64,000 bases of DNA, from positions 124,001 to 188,000 of the forward strand of contig JAVSML010001015.1 of NCBI GenBank assembly GCA_038503035.1. The letters run 5' to 3'. The translations under genes and the position numbers were made by a program. This stretch comes from Crocodylus rhombifer. Taxonomy: Eukaryota > Chordata > Crocodylia > Crocodylidae. Within the stretch, counting starts at the first letter, position 1, and the number at the start of each line of letters is the position of its first letter. The notes under the pieces were generated by a model, which made no database searches, was not told the DNA's origin, and was given only the letters and a program-made list of their open reading frames with translations. Of this stretch, positions 11,526 through 23,300 are shown one piece after another.

Positions 11526-12214
11526 GTTGAAGGCAGCTGGCTAGTCCTAGAAGTGTGACTCATAACATAGTGTGTGGGGAGGGAGCAGGAGGATTTCAGT
11601 CACTGGTTACAATGTTAGTTTGATAGACACAGGCTTTCATGCCCAGTCCCTTGTGGAGTTATGTACTTTGACCTTTTTGTCTTTAACTTCTTTATAATAA
11701 AGAACATTTCATTCTCTTTACTCTAGTTAATCAAAGGTATTCAGTTCATTCTCTACTAAGACTTAAGTTAGCTATACAGATTACTGCTACATTGTCTTTC
11801 TCCATATGCTACTTATGTCTCAAAACTTCACCCATTTTTTTAGGGTGAGTCTGTAAGGAAAAAACTCACATCAGTTGTCTTGTGAAAACATAGCAGAGAC
11901 GAGACAATTTTGGCATAACTAATTGAGGTCATTGTTGTTTGGGGAGCAATTCATAGTCAAGGATGACAGTACCTCAGCAGTGGTGGTCAAGGAAAGTGCA
12001 ATAGATATGCTGATGGCTGCACAGGCGTATTTGCAATTAGTGTCTTTAACTGCATAATTGGCAGCATCAATTGTGTTGTGGGGTAGTCTAGTGCTCCTAC
12101 TGATTATGTATTCTTCACCCTGCATGCTTTTCCTACTCGAGGTCATGCTGTTGTTCAAGCAGGTGCTCAGTTGATGTGTATTTATAGTGGATAATTCTAA
12201 AAATTAATCAGGTT
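11526..12214. other. AT-rich sequence, nothing recognised
   Basis: No repeat ends or convincing frames. The minus-strand frame at 11919-12158 has no motif I recognise. Confidence 0.35.
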
Positions 12215-12345
12215 GCATTTGATTAAGTGCATCTTTAAAGTGCTTTCTTGAGCAACACAGGCAAGGTTCTTTGGGTAGATGTGATATCTTTTATTAGACA
12301 ACTGAGTAACTATGTGTCCTTTTCCTGAGCTCCAGTTCACTGGAT
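12215..12345 (-). mobile_element. Penelope-like element 3' end fragment
   Basis: On the minus strand it reads TCTAATAAAAGATATCACAT followed by CTACCCAAAGAACCTTGCCT, the terminal phrase shared with the fragments at 28380-28485 and 38075-38490. The 38 kb copy ties this phrase to PLE coding sequence. Confidence 0.55.
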
Positions 12346-12539
12346 AGGAACAACATAGGCATTTTTCATTGTCCATCAAAACCACAGGTCTGAACCATCA
12401 GAGCTGAGTCTTTACTATTGATGCCTCAAAAAGCATCCAGCCACTATAATGCACGGCACTGTCAATGGTCAGTTCATTCTACCACCTCACTTAGACTGAG
12501 TGCCAAGCTGCCTCTAGACCTTCTTCAGTTGACAAATAT

Positions 12540-13120
12540 GACCTTTTCATACGACATCTAGTTCTCACACCTATACAGCAGTGTAAGATCACAAACTTTG
12601 TGCAATTTTAATTTGTTAGGTAAATTGACACCACACTGACTCCATATTTGCTCTGCAAACCCGTTAAAGGTCACAATAGTTTTTTGGATGTGAGAGACTA
12701 CCTTCCTGTTACTGATATGATCATGCAAAATACTTCTGAGGTAAGTGAACTCATGAATGAGCAGAAGATTAGACCTGCTGATGGATGAGTGATACATAAT
12801 TATGGTGTTCCTCAGACTGGCGATAAGTCCAAAGCTAGTTGGAGAGACAGCAAATTGTTTTACCAAAATAAATTAAGATCTTCACCAGAATGAACTACCA
12901 GTGCAAAATCACCGCACATAAGAGTTCCTGTAGAGTCTGTTGGGCAACCTTAGTTCCAGTACAGAGCCTAAATTTGCAAAGAAGGAAAAGTCGTATCAAC
13001 TACCTCATTGTGATTCTTGAAACTTCCCTCCTTCAGGGTGCAGGTTAGTTAAGGATGGTCTAAAAAAGGGTAACATCAGCCATGACCAGCAGAAAAATAT
13101 CCTTCTCATTATTGTAGTCA
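12540..13120 (-). pseudogene. Non-LTR retrotransposon RT relic (non-CR1 clade)
   Basis: On the minus strand, a decayed RT is followed by its thumb region. Near 13105 the text VMADVTLF stands where a YADD-type box is expected. Further on come FALVVHSGEDLNLF (about 12915-12880), VKQFAVSPTSFGLIASLRNT and FTYLRSILHD, ending with TLLYRCEN near 12560. The order matches the relic at 40930-43760 (YADD...AHSEADLQ, then ENVEDFLYLRSQL), so both belong to one clade or close clades distinct from CR1. Stops and frame changes are frequent. I cannot name the clade. Confidence 0.6.
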
Positions 13121-13545
13121 GGCTATTTGTGGTAAATACTTCAAGTTTCTCCCCTCCCCCTGCCAAATGACTTTAAATTCCACTGAAGGAATTTTGAAAA
13201 ATTCTCCCCCACACTTCTGTGTGATATAATTGTGAAGGCGAATAACACAATGGTAAGGGTGGATGCATCAGGTGTTAAGGCCAAAAATTCCTTCACCTAC
13301 AAGCCCTGATTTTTTCAAGAAACATTAAGATGTAGCTAGAACAGAGTTCTAAACCTATTCTAGACTTGCATCCCCTTTTATGCCTCTATCTACTGGAACC
13401 TTTTAAATCAAGCAGTAAGGGAAAGGCTGAATAACTGTGATGCCTTGAGACCTGGTCAAGATCCTGAGGTTAAGATTCTTTGGTCTAGAACTTTTTTTTT
13501 CACTTGTAGCTTTACAAATTTGCTGCATTATATGATTTTTTGCAT
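13121..13545. other. No gene recognised
   Basis: AT-rich spacer up to the left end of the hAT-like element at 13546. Confidence 0.35.
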
Positions 13546-14039
13546 TAGGGCTGTACAAAACCTCAGTCCTGATTTTGATTTAGCGGAGATTTGGCTCAAT
13601 TTGGTGGCTGAATCTCCAAACCTGAATTTAATCAGAGGACCTTTTAATCTCTCCAAATCAATTTGGAACCCTCAGAATTGATTCAGAGAGATTTGCCCAG
13701 CTTTGGTGATTCAGACTTAGATACAACTTTAAATGGTGTGGGTTTTTTTTTTTTTTTTTCCTACAAACCTCTAGGTAGCAGGGGCTCTGAATGGTGTGGT
13801 ACTGGGGCAGATGCAGTGGCTCCCCAGAGCACTCAGCAGCAGACCTGGAAGTGGACCAGAAGCATTTGCAATCCACTTTCTGGTCCACTGGGGCCTCCCC
13901 ATGTGCTCCCTCTCATGCCCCCCAGCTTGGTGACTGGTGCCTCCTGAGTCTGTGAGGGGCACCCAGGGTCCCCCTGCAGCCAACATGGAGTCAAGGGGGC
14001 CCGGAGGCCGGGGGTCCAGTGCACTTCCCGGCGGACCAG

Positions 14040-14071
14040 GAAGTGGACCAGAAGTACTTCTGGTCCACTTC
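14040..14071. repeat. Perfect 32-bp palindrome
   Basis: The half-site GAAGTGGACCAGAAGT is followed directly by its exact reverse complement. A looser version lies at about 13846-13890 and a decayed one at 21902-21936 in the related element, so it is a family feature. Confidence 0.9.
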
Positions 14072-14363
14072 TGGGTTCACTGCTGTAGCAGAATTGCCCC
14101 CTTTTTCCTCCTTGCCTGCATTTGCTTTCCCCTCTTTGGATATGGTTCTCCTCTTATACCATTTCTTCCTTCCTCTTTCTTTCACTGTAAGATAAGGAAT
14201 TGTGTTTTTAAAGTTTGTATGTGTGTATTTTGTATCTCCCCTTGTATTTTGGTATTTTTATCTATTTGTGTGCCATGACATTACTCCTGTAGCTTATATT
14301 TTATACTCTTTACCTTTTTAACTAAATGTGTTTTAGTTTTAGAAGTAAATTATACACTAACAA

Positions 14364-15120
14364 TGTTAACAAGGGTGGGAATCAAACTGCCATTTCCCTG
14401 TATCAGGTGGGCCCCTGAAAGATCAAGTGAATCAGTGATTGAATGCGTAACAATGGAAGAAATCAATAGGAGACAATGTAGCAAGCAGGAATTCTCTAAA
14501 CTTCACTAGAAGCCCCAGTCTGAGTTAATCAGTGCCGGGTACTAACTTTTGGGGCTGAATGTCTCCAGATTGACCACTCCCAGAGCCCTATTCATGACAG
14601 CAGTAAATTAATCAAAATTCATCAATGGACTCTCAAACCTGCATGTACAAGCAGACTACCCCTGGGGCTGACAGATACCATTCAATAGCCACTGAGGGGG
14701 AAGTCCCACGAGGGTCAACGACCCCTGGATTGAGTAAAACTGAAAACTGGGGAGTTGCCAAAGTCTGCCAAGGACAGATAAAAAGCAGTGAAAAGTGACC
14801 CTCAGTAGTGCCCTCTTGATCTCCAACTTGACCAGCAGCTGACCTGTCCAGCCAGAAGGACCAGCCGGTGACCTCCTTCTGGAGGATAACACCATCCTGG
14901 AAGAAGCCTCGACTGTCCATCAACAGCAGACCCCAGTACTTGTGGGATAGGTATACCTGACTCTGGTGCCTCCCTCCCTCCCCCCCCAACATTTGTACCT
15001 CACTTGTGTGTGTGTGAGAGGACCAGTTCCAAGGTTTATGATTTGACTTCATTACAGTGTTTCAATCCACCTAATAAACCAGAATTTCAAGGACCCCGAG
15101 TTGGACATTTGTAGCCAACA
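14364..15120 (+). repeat. Possible solo LTR nested in the hAT-like element
   Basis: The block starts TGTTAACAAGG and ends GTAGCCAACA (TG...CA). It has AATAAA at 15073-15078 followed by a short GT-containing tail, an LTR-like order. Removing it leaves an element whose two arms are symmetrical. No clear 4-6 bp target duplication is visible, so the call is tentative. Confidence 0.4.
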
Positions 15121-15400
15121 CTGCCAAGCACACTGGAGAGCCCCCTCCATGCTCCTGTGGGATGCTCCATTCACTCCAGCACCATAGCAGTCATGAGCCA
15201 TGATTCTACCTCAAGGTATGTAGAAAACACTTTTAAAGCTGTGCCTGTGTCCAAATTGCTGATTCACTGAATCAGCATCAAATCTTCAAACGTGGATTCA
15301 GCTGAATCAAATCGGGAACAGTGATCTAAATCAAAAGGTTAAATCACTCTCTGATTTGGGCTGAATCCAAATCAAATACGGCCTGCTTCACACAGCCCTA

Positions 15401-16421
15401 CTTAGCATTGCCTTGGACTTAGTTTTGATTACAACTAAACCTTGAAGAACAGAAAATTCCTGCATGAGACTTCTTTGGCATGTCTTTAAATTCATTCTGC
15501 CACCTGTAATAATATACATGCTCTTTGCCATGTACAACACATGACAAAAATAATTACTGGAAGTATATGATCTTTTCACTAGATGGCTACACTGCTGACC
15601 TTTTTAAATGGCTTTAAAGTGAGCAATGAAAGAGTATAAAACATCATTTCAGTCCTTGATACATTAGGTGAATAAGTTAGGGAGCAGAACTTGACATTTC
15701 TTTGAAGTGATTGAAATGAAACATCCTGGCATTATTTCAGGCAAAAACAGTTTTTTGATTTTATTTGCAGATGTCTAGTGGAAGAAAATGAAGATCTGAC
15801 AGAACAGTTTTATTGGAGGCAAGGTATAGAAGGCACTCCGCTTTTTTGTTTTTGTTTTTTTTTTTTAACCTGTATTTTCCAAAGATAAAGTTTGTTGCTT
15901 CCACAGTGACATGACTCCATTTGTCTCAAGGGTTTTGTCCATGACACACTTGATACCAATTGACAAGTATGCAGACAGAGGTCAGTAATTATTTTTGTTG
16001 TTGGAAATGATTATATCTTAATTATTGTTATCAAATATCAGTTAAGCTTTTTTTATATATTTCACTTAATCTTAAAAGAGTCTCTTGTTCAACAAAACTC
16101 TCCTGATACCATGTCTTGCTTCCATACTGTCATCATTCTCCCTTGCACTTAATTCTAATCACCTTATTTCCTATGCCCCTTTTCAAAATAATTTGGGGCC
16201 CATTCATTTTTTGGGTAAAGTGCAGCAGTAGAACAAGTGAGGCATCTCACTATAGCTCCAGGTGTATGAGTTTGGATTTGACTTCTGATTTGTGCCAAAG
16301 GCCACCTCTTTCAGTCCAACTGTAAAGGCCCTTTGGGCTGACAAGTTAAAAGGTCAACAGATGTGATGGTATCACATTGTGCCAGGATATGTTGATGGAT
16401 ACAGAAAATGGCATGTCTTAG
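15401..16421. other. AT-rich sequence; holds one candidate exon
   Basis: No transposon recognised. The only item of note is the splice-flanked segment at 15771-15823. Confidence 0.35.
15771..15823 (+). other. Candidate coding exon, unproven
   Basis: A T-rich acceptor (TTTTTTGATTTTATTTGCAG) is followed by 53 nt and then a donor-like AAG|GTATAG. In one frame the segment reads CLVEENEDLTEQFYWRQ without a stop, an acidic, coil-like peptide. It takes one base into the first codon and leaves one base over, a phase that fits the candidate at 51873-51965. I do not recognise the protein. A stop-free stretch this short can arise by chance. Confidence 0.22.
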
Positions 16422-17060
16422 TGTGATAGGGGCCCTGCTGCATGACTGAGGGGGGAAGGGAGGCCAGGGCCTGCTGGCCAACCTAGTCCCTTGAACAGAC
16501 TTAATGACAAACAGAGGACTTAAATAAAAAGTCCACCTGCCCCAGGTGTAGGCAGTGATTGGCAGGCCTGGGGCAGAAGTAGAGGATCAGGTGACCCAGG
16601 AGAGGCTTAAAAACTGAGGGCCTGGTTCAGAAGGGGCAGCAAAAGGCAAAGCTCCATGGAGAAGCCAGTCTAGACTACCTGAGAGAAAGGACTTTATGGC
16701 ACAGAAGAGCAGAAGAGACCCTTCACCACAAGTAATATGAGATAAGTATCTTGAACGTCTAGCATCGGTGCTGCCTTAGGGTGAGATTGGTAAGCCAGAG
16801 CGGGAAACTCATCACACCAGTATAGTACAGACTGCACATGCCCCCCCCCCCAGTAACTAGTCAGCAACCACAGTCAATCTTGTCAACTGGGGGGGCCACC
16901 CAAAGGCCAATCTCAGTCATTGGCTTCTAGAAGTGGGGAATGAGGCCTGTCAGGGGGTGCACCATCATCACCACTGGTACAGTTACACTTAGGCATCTAA
17001 TCCAATGGACAATCAAGGCTTTGGGTGGACCTCTTCCCAGGCCCCCTCCCCACCCTTATT
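16422..17060 (+). repeat. LTR-like block
   Basis: Starts TGTGATAGGGGCCC and shows the same build as the blocks at 561 and 46463: a GC-rich opening, AGGTGACCCAGG near 16590, then GCTTAAAA and a G/A-rich leader. A C-run lies at about 16842-16851. The right border is not visible. No adjacent retroviral genes are seen. Confidence 0.38.
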
Positions 17061-17335
17061 TCTGTACTATACTTAAAGCACTACAGAGGAGCCTGATTTT
17101 TGGGAAACAATGAGTATTCTCCCTCTGACAATCTTGATACATCAGTGGCATGAATACCAAAATTATAATCTTAAGTGACCCTGTGACAGGAGTATCACTA
17201 TCGGAGCTTTTCTGGGGTGGCTTCACCCTCCTGTAATGGGCCAACCACCTGTTTACTCACCTGCCACGCCTTGACCTTACTTAATTAGAAGATGGTTGAA
17301 ATCAGCGGGAAGCTGCCCATTTTTTCGTGCCCCGG

Positions 17336-18036
17336 TGACAGGGGCCGCTACCTGTGGCTCCTTTTCCTCCCCTACACCGCAGCCCAAGCCTCGCAGATGG
17401 GTTTGCCTGGTTTGACCTGGGCCCTGTTATGTTCTGGCCCCCTCTCTCTCGCTCGGGGGCTCCTCGCTGCCCCGTCTCTCTCGCTCAGGGGCTAAGGCCA
17501 CGGCACTCCGCAAATGCTGCACCTTCTCCGGTGCCAGGAACCCCCACGCTCCTGGAGAGTCCCTATGAGGCCTCCTCCAACCCCTAACAGCCTCATCCAG
17601 TCCTCCAGTCAAAACAGTAAACATAAAACATAAAGCTGCTGGGCTACAACATAAAAACTAGACCGTCCGATCAAACAAAATCTAGTTCCTACTAGAGAGT
17701 GAGGGAGCGGGGGGGGGGGGGGGGGAGGAGGAGGGCTACCCAAACCCAGCAGCGATCGTGGGATGGTTTCACTGCCAGAGTCCTCCCCTCTGTCTGTCCG
17801 AGCTGAGTCCCTACTCCCGTGGCTGCTGGAGATGGACTGCCCTCCTAGCCTCCTACTGGGGCTTAAGAAGGGATAAGCCCTGCCCCTTCTTGTCAGCTGG
17901 TTTTACCAGTTGCCCTGGCAACCAGCACCTGTTCAACCCTGGTAACTGGCAGCTGAGCCTCCCCCTTTCTGCCACTAGGGGTCTCACCAGAGCAGTCTCT
18001 GCTCTCAGGCACAGGGCATCTGAGTGCACTGCGACA
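17336..18036. repeat. GC-rich LTR-like block
   Basis: TGACAGGGGCC at the left and GCACTGCGACA at the right give TG...CA ends, 701 bp apart. The inside has a near-direct repeat of CCCNTCTCTCTCGCTC(A/G)GGGGCT (about 17442-17493), an 18-base G run near 17711 and a CTTAAGAAGGGATAAG segment at about 17862. Orientation is ambiguous: the minus strand starts TGTCGCAGTGC, also a good LTR start. A further TGTGACAGG lies at 17182. I cannot find a target duplication. Confidence 0.4.
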
Positions 18037-18911
18037 GACCCCAAAAAAGTCATGACAGATCCATGTAAATTCAGATCAGACAGAAAATGCCAAGTGCCAG
18101 AGGCACTCAGTACAGCAACAATGTTTCCAAGGTTTGCATACTTACCTGCTAAACTCAAACATTTAGGACCAAGCACTTCTTTCACCTTGTAAGCGAGTCA
18201 CTCATCCAGTTGCCTTATCAAAGCCAGTCACCTCTGAGTTCAGGTTTCCGATCAGTTTATTTTTACATGGTGCAAGCTTGTTTGCTGTGGGAACAAAGCA
18301 ACCAACAGAATAATCAAATGTATCAGTACTAAACATACCCAAAACCTGTGGTCTGTCTTCTCACCTAGTGCAACCCAGGCTCTGCTTCTCCCTCAGCACA
18401 TCACCTACCTCTGCTCCTGGAGCTCTTAACTCCCTCTGTAGCTCCACTTTCATTTACTGGTCATCAGTTGCTACTGATTCCTAACCTACCTTCAGCTGGG
18501 CCTCAGGCCTCTGCAGGCTAAGCACCTCTCTACACACCCTAAAAGAATAACATATTTGCACTTCACTATAGCAAAGGCAGCCATCCCAAACCAGGAGGAC
18601 TAAGAGTTTCTTTACTTTGTAGTCATAGCTGTGACTAGTAATGTATAAACACCTGAGCTGGCTTTAAACTAGATGGCCCAAGTACTAGTAGCAGTCTATG
18701 CTGCTATGGAGGTGAGCATGGGCTGCAAATCCCATCCTGCCAACAGGGTAAATTCATCTCTATAGGTCTCCATGCAAATCTGCCTACATTCCTACTTGTA
18801 TCAAAACTAGCTATCTAGGGTAAGCCTACACTGCATTAGTAGATAACATATGCGTTGAATTTTAAAAACATTTTGTGAATAGAGATGGCAGATATTTTTC
18901 CTCCCATAAAC
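18037..18911. other. No gene or repeat recognised
   Basis: Mixed-composition sequence, ending in CCATAAAC, the left target duplication of the next element. Confidence 0.35.
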
Positions 18912-19392
18912 CAGTAATTCTCAACCAGGGTCCTATGCCCTCCCACACCCCCAGCAGTCCCTTTGTCAATCACCCTCACAAAGGGTGACGCTCTAGTATG
19001 GGTGGACAGAAAGATGTGGAGCTTCAGAGCCATGTTTTTCACTCTGGTGTATTTTGTCATGCTTCCAGGGCTGCTTGGAGGAGCTATGGGGACAGATGCC
19101 AGCGTACAAGACCCTGAAAGGGAGGTGGTGTAAACCACCTTTGCCCCCTCAGTTACAGACCAGGAGCAGGGAAAGAGTATATGGTGCAAAGAGTAGGGCA
19201 TGGTGGGGCCCCTGCTACCCTCGCCTGGCCCAAGCTAAATCGGTGGTTTTCAATGCTTTTGACCTGAAGGCCAAGGCTCCCTCCATAACTTTCTTTAATT
19301 TAGATTGTAGTTCAGTGATTCTCAACTGGGGCGATACTCAATTTGGAAAGCTTGGTGGGGTGCCTTGAGGTGACAAATATTAGGAACCACAA
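18912..19392 (+). mobile_element. Non-autonomous hAT element with perfect 8-bp target duplication
   Basis: The left end CAGTAATTCTCAACC (18912) and the decayed right end TTAGGAACCACAA (to 19392) are inverted hAT-type termini, and CCATAAAC stands on both sides (18904-18911 and 19393-19400). The element is 481 bp without coding capacity. Two more left-end-like motifs in the same orientation (about 19240, GGTGGTTTTCAA, and 19315, CAGTGATTCTCAAC) lie inside, suggesting a composite or nested structure. Confidence 0.8.
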
Positions 19393-19400
19393 CCATAAAC

Positions 19401-21482
19401 ATTTTTGAGATACCAAAAAAAATCTCTTCTGCATCAGAAGTGAAGTCCTTACAAGAAACTAAAACAAGATTGACAGGTGCTCATCGATAGCTCAGGGCCT
19501 GGTGGTAAGGACAGTCATGAGGGAGTGTGCTTAAAAAAAAAAGGAAAAAAGAGTAATTGCTTCAGAATGTTTGTAACCTCAAGACTGTTGTACTTCCCAT
19601 GTACACCCCTCAAGATTTCTAGGTATGTGCTGAACTGTATAAACTATTTTGCCCATTATAAAAACAACTCCAGGTTTTGAATAACATCTCCCTTTTGTTA
19701 GGGAACTTCCATGTGAAAGTTGCAAAGTCCATCTATTGCAGAATACGTTACTCGGATCATATCACTTGACGTGTCTTCTGGGAATACACTCAGTTCTTAA
19801 ACTTTTATTTCTGGCATGATTCTCAAATCAGTTTTCTTTGAGTCATCATTTTACTGTGTTTTAAATATCTTCATTTCAAATGCTGTTTTCAAGTAGGGTG
19901 ATTTGGAAAATTCTACCATCCTGTTTTCTGAGGCTTGCTTTTAGTATATTAAGCTTGGCATTCAGTATTTCTAAACTACAAATCATAGATTGGTTTGGGT
20001 AAATGTCCATTGTTTCTGCCCCTTCCACAAAAAAAAAAGAAAACTATGGATGGGTGTCAGAAGGGCAGGTGGAAGTTGCAAAAAATCCATAACTAACTGT
20101 TCTTTAACTTAAACTATGACTCTGTAGCAAGGTCACATACAGAGACTTTTGTTCTTCCAGGAGGTTTATGTTGCTCTACTTGCTCTTAGTTTCCATCTTC
20201 TTTTTAAAATTCTTTCAAGTGGTTTCATGTTCACCACTTCTAACACTATGTAGTAATACCTAGGTTCAACAACTGCAGGTGTAGATGAATAAGAACTAAA
20301 CAATATCTTTTGGTCTATTTTGACTTAAAGGCTAGAGAGGCTCAGTAGTACAAGCATGCAGTTCTTTCTTGTGTGACCATTATCTGTGCTGTTTGAATCT
20401 GAATAATTTACTAGGCTGTCTCTTGGCCATTATTGTCATGCTCACTGTGCTGGATTACTTGGGACCAGCACAGAGACCAGCTCGCACTGTCACCCCAATC
20501 TGTACAGGCTTCCTCGCTTTGCCTGCAAGCTGACCCTAATGCAAGTAAAACTTCAGGGAGTGGAAGACACAAATCTAGGGTCTCCACTTTTATCCGCTGT
20601 TGTCATTTCAACCCAGTTTCCTTCATATAATTGCTTTACTCTGGGCATCTCCGCTTCTGCCCTCTGGAATAGTAGGTGTCCAGTGCCTCGGCATATATTT
20701 CATGGGCTTATGAAAAGACGAAAATTCTCAGAAACTGTTACAGCCGGAATGCTGCTGCTTGCCTTTAAGAAGTTATTGCTAAATTATACCAAGACAAGCA
20801 CAAAAAGAAAAGTGAAAAAGCCATCATCATAAAGCACTAAGATGTATTTTTTGTGCATTGATCTGTGACTACAGCATTAGAGCATGTCAAGTCAATGATG
20901 TGGGCACAGAAAAGTTGAAAACAAAAATACCAGAATAAACTCAGACTTACAGATTGGAGACAGAAAAAAAGCCACAAGCACTCTAACCATGGTTGCGGAA
21001 TTTGGACATCTTCATAAAGATGTCATCTTAAAATGCATGTGAGATGCGACTAGAACTCAAAATATAATTCTGAGAACAGCAATTTACAGATAAAGAGATG
21101 CTGGTAATAAAATGCTCACTACCTATGAAACATAATTCTGTACTTCTTGGTGGTGGTTGTTTCCAAAGCAGTAGTACCTAAAAATTAGATTGTGCTTTTA
21201 AAAATAATCCCAAGAAAAGGTTAGGGTATAAATTGCATCAATCCAGAAATAATATGAAGCTGTTGTGCATCAAACATCTTGGGCAAAAAATCCCAGCCTG
21301 CTTCTTTTACAAGCGGTAGCAAGTACTGAAAAAGTTAAGCTATCTTACTGCCTTTGCATATGTTTTAGGAAATTTACAAAACTACTCTAGCTAGCAACGG
21401 GGAGGACAGAGCCTTAACTTTGTATCTAAATCTGTTTAATTGCAGTATTTGAGAGAATTAAGACATTATAGTGCATAGATAA
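19401..21482. other. AT-rich sequence, nothing recognised
   Basis: No repeat ends. The overlapping frames at 20433-20832 have no recognisable motif and no clear splice borders. Confidence 0.35.
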
Positions 21483-22097
21483 TGTGTCTACACATTCATT
21501 AAAGCCATAATTGAATTACATTAAGTTAGTATCTGGAAATAAGTAGTGCTGATTAGTAGCACCAATTATGGGATATTAAGTTAGAACCTGTTTATTACAC
21601 GTATTAAATGCTAGGGGTGTGTGAAACAGGTCCTATTCGATTTCGATTTGGCCTGAATTGGGGACAGTGATTCTATTTGTTGATTCAGATCACTGTTCCC
21701 AATTTGATTCTGGCATATCTGAACCTGAAGATTCAATGCTGATTCAGAGAATCAGTGATTCAGACATAGACACCAGCTTTAAATGTTTTTTCTACGTACC
21801 TTGAGGTACCAGGCATGGCTCGTGAGTGCTGTGATGCTGGTGTGGAAGGAGCATCCCAAAGGAGTGCAGGGGAGGGGCCCCCATGTGCCTGGTGCCAAAC
21901 CTGGAAGTGGATTGGAAGTAGTTCCGGTCCACTTCTGGGTCCATCAGGGAGCACACTGAGAGACCCCCCTGCAATCTCTCCTCCCCCCCCCCCCCGTCTT
22001 GGCAATTGGCCAAATCCACTGTGTCTTGGTATTTGCCAGCTGCACTAATGCACAGTAGAATTAGTCTAATGGGCATTAAGCATCTCATGTAGACACA
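21483..22097 (+). mobile_element. Putative MITE split by a hAT-like end
   Basis: The left end TGTGTCTACACATTCATTAA and the right end, read inverted, TGTGTCTACATGAGATGCTT are similar over about 20 bp. The interior is broken by a different element starting at 21612. A related terminal phrase occurs near 28600 (GTAACACGTC then TGTGTAGATGTG). No target duplication was found. Confidence 0.4.
21612..22015 (+). mobile_element. hAT-like left arm, related to 13546-15400
   Basis: Begins TAGGGGTGTGTGAAACAGG and carries the same ordered motifs as the left arm at 13546: AATTTGATTC-type stretches, GATTCAGACAT, CTTTAAATG, CTACGTACCT and the GAAGTGGA...TCCACTTC inverted pair (21902-21936). The right arm seems missing. 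A C-run lies at about 21986-21999. Confidence 0.6.
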
Positions 22098-22399
22098 CTC
22101 AGAACAAGACAATTAATAAATAGTTTAATCATTCTTTATATTGGTATTTGTTACCAGAATGCATTTATTCTGTCATTGTCTATACTTATTGCCTTGAATG
22201 TGGATTGACAGCACATTTCTCACCTCAACAATAGATTTTCATGACAATGTTTATCCACAAGAAAAGAAGCCAAAAGTATGTAATGTCCTTTACTTTTAAT
22301 GATTTTTTTTATTATAGTATTTGTTAACTATATTACTGAACACTTTTTAATATTTTGTAATTTGATTTACTATCTTTTTATGTTGTACTATTAGTATAC

Positions 22400-23300
22400 T
22401 AAGAAAGTGGGTCAAAAGTGTTTTCAGCAAAGAAAAGTAAACAAAAAGAGGGGTTTGGTGGCTTATGGGATGGGCATAGGTGGTGGAAGGCCAAGGCTAA
22501 CTGGGCTTAATGCCTCAAAAGCAGGGCAGTGGTGGCAGGGCAGAGTGCCACAGGGCAGCCTAGGCATGGGCTCTGGGCAGATGCAGCAGTGGAGGGGGCG
22601 GGGAGGGCACGCATGGATACAGACATGCAGCTGGAGCCTGCAGCAGCCAGGTGACCTGTGGAGCACTACCTGGCACAACAGGTAAGTCTGTCATGGGGAA
22701 GGGGTGTGACAGGCAAGTGTGAAGCTCCCATGGTGAGGGAGGGAGTGGTGCAGGGGCAGGGGTGAATGGGACCCCGGGGCTGGGGCAGGTCATGGGACAC
22801 TTGGAGCCCAGGCAGCTTATCCAGAGGTGCAGGGAGTTCTCACCACTGTGTGCACCCCAGCAGAGGCCTAGAGGACACGTGCCCCTGATCATGGCAGGCA
22901 CATGGCATCATGTCACTGCGGGGGGGGCTTCCTTTCCCTCTCCCCCTGCTGAGTCTCCTAACAACAGCAGCCAGAAGGTGCAGCATGGGGCTGCCCAACC
23001 CTGCTTTTTGCTGTGCTCTGAACTGTGCCTGGGGGCATGGGGGGTGAAAATGGAGCTTCTCTGCCTCCTGAGATGCAGCCTGGTCCCCAACAAGACCTAC
23101 AAACTTTGGGGGGATCGGGGGAGCAGGTGGAATGTGCCTAACACTCTGTTTCCTCACCCCCCTGCGCAGGGAGGAGACGGAGCCTTTTCTGTCTCTTCTC
23201 TGTGACAACCTGGGGGCGGGGCTGGGTCAGTGCTTGCCCAGAACAGATGAGCACGGGTTGAGGCTAGTAAGCTGTCTAGTGAGGGGCCCCTGAGATGGTG
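22400..23300. other. GC-rich block, unclassified
   Basis: An abrupt island rich in G and C but poor in CpG, inside AT-rich DNA. Many overlapping open frames (for example 22762-23205 plus and 22840-23208 minus) reflect low stop density, and none shows a domain I recognise. Composition resembles the interiors of the hAT elements at 26621 and 60118, so a decayed transposon is likely, but I cannot find paired ends. Confidence 0.35.

Larger units (their letters stand above)
13546..15400 (+). mobile_element. hAT-like element with long inverted ends, holding a possible LTR
   Basis: The left end TAGGGCTGTACAAAAC (13546) and the right end, read inverted, TAGGGCTGTGTGAAGC match, and similarity continues inward for about 250 bp on each side (AATTTGGATT-type motifs, then CTTTAAA and CTACNNACCT). 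The flanking octamers TTTTGCAT and CTTAGCAT agree at 6 of 8 bases, as expected for an old hAT target duplication. A related left end starts at 21612. The centre carries a perfect 32-bp palindrome (14040-14071) and an insertion-like block at 14364-15120. No transposase is visible. Confidence 0.65.

Noticed and set aside
17182..17335. Separate LTR beginning at TGTGACAGG
   Set aside because: Shares only the start word; no further LTR structure before the block at 17336.
20433..20832. Possible exon or short gene
   Set aside because: Overlapping frames without recognisable domain or clear splice borders.
22407..23208. Protein-coding gene in the GC-rich island
   Set aside because: Overlapping frames on both strands, no start context, splice sites or domain. 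The island is CpG-poor and transposon-like.
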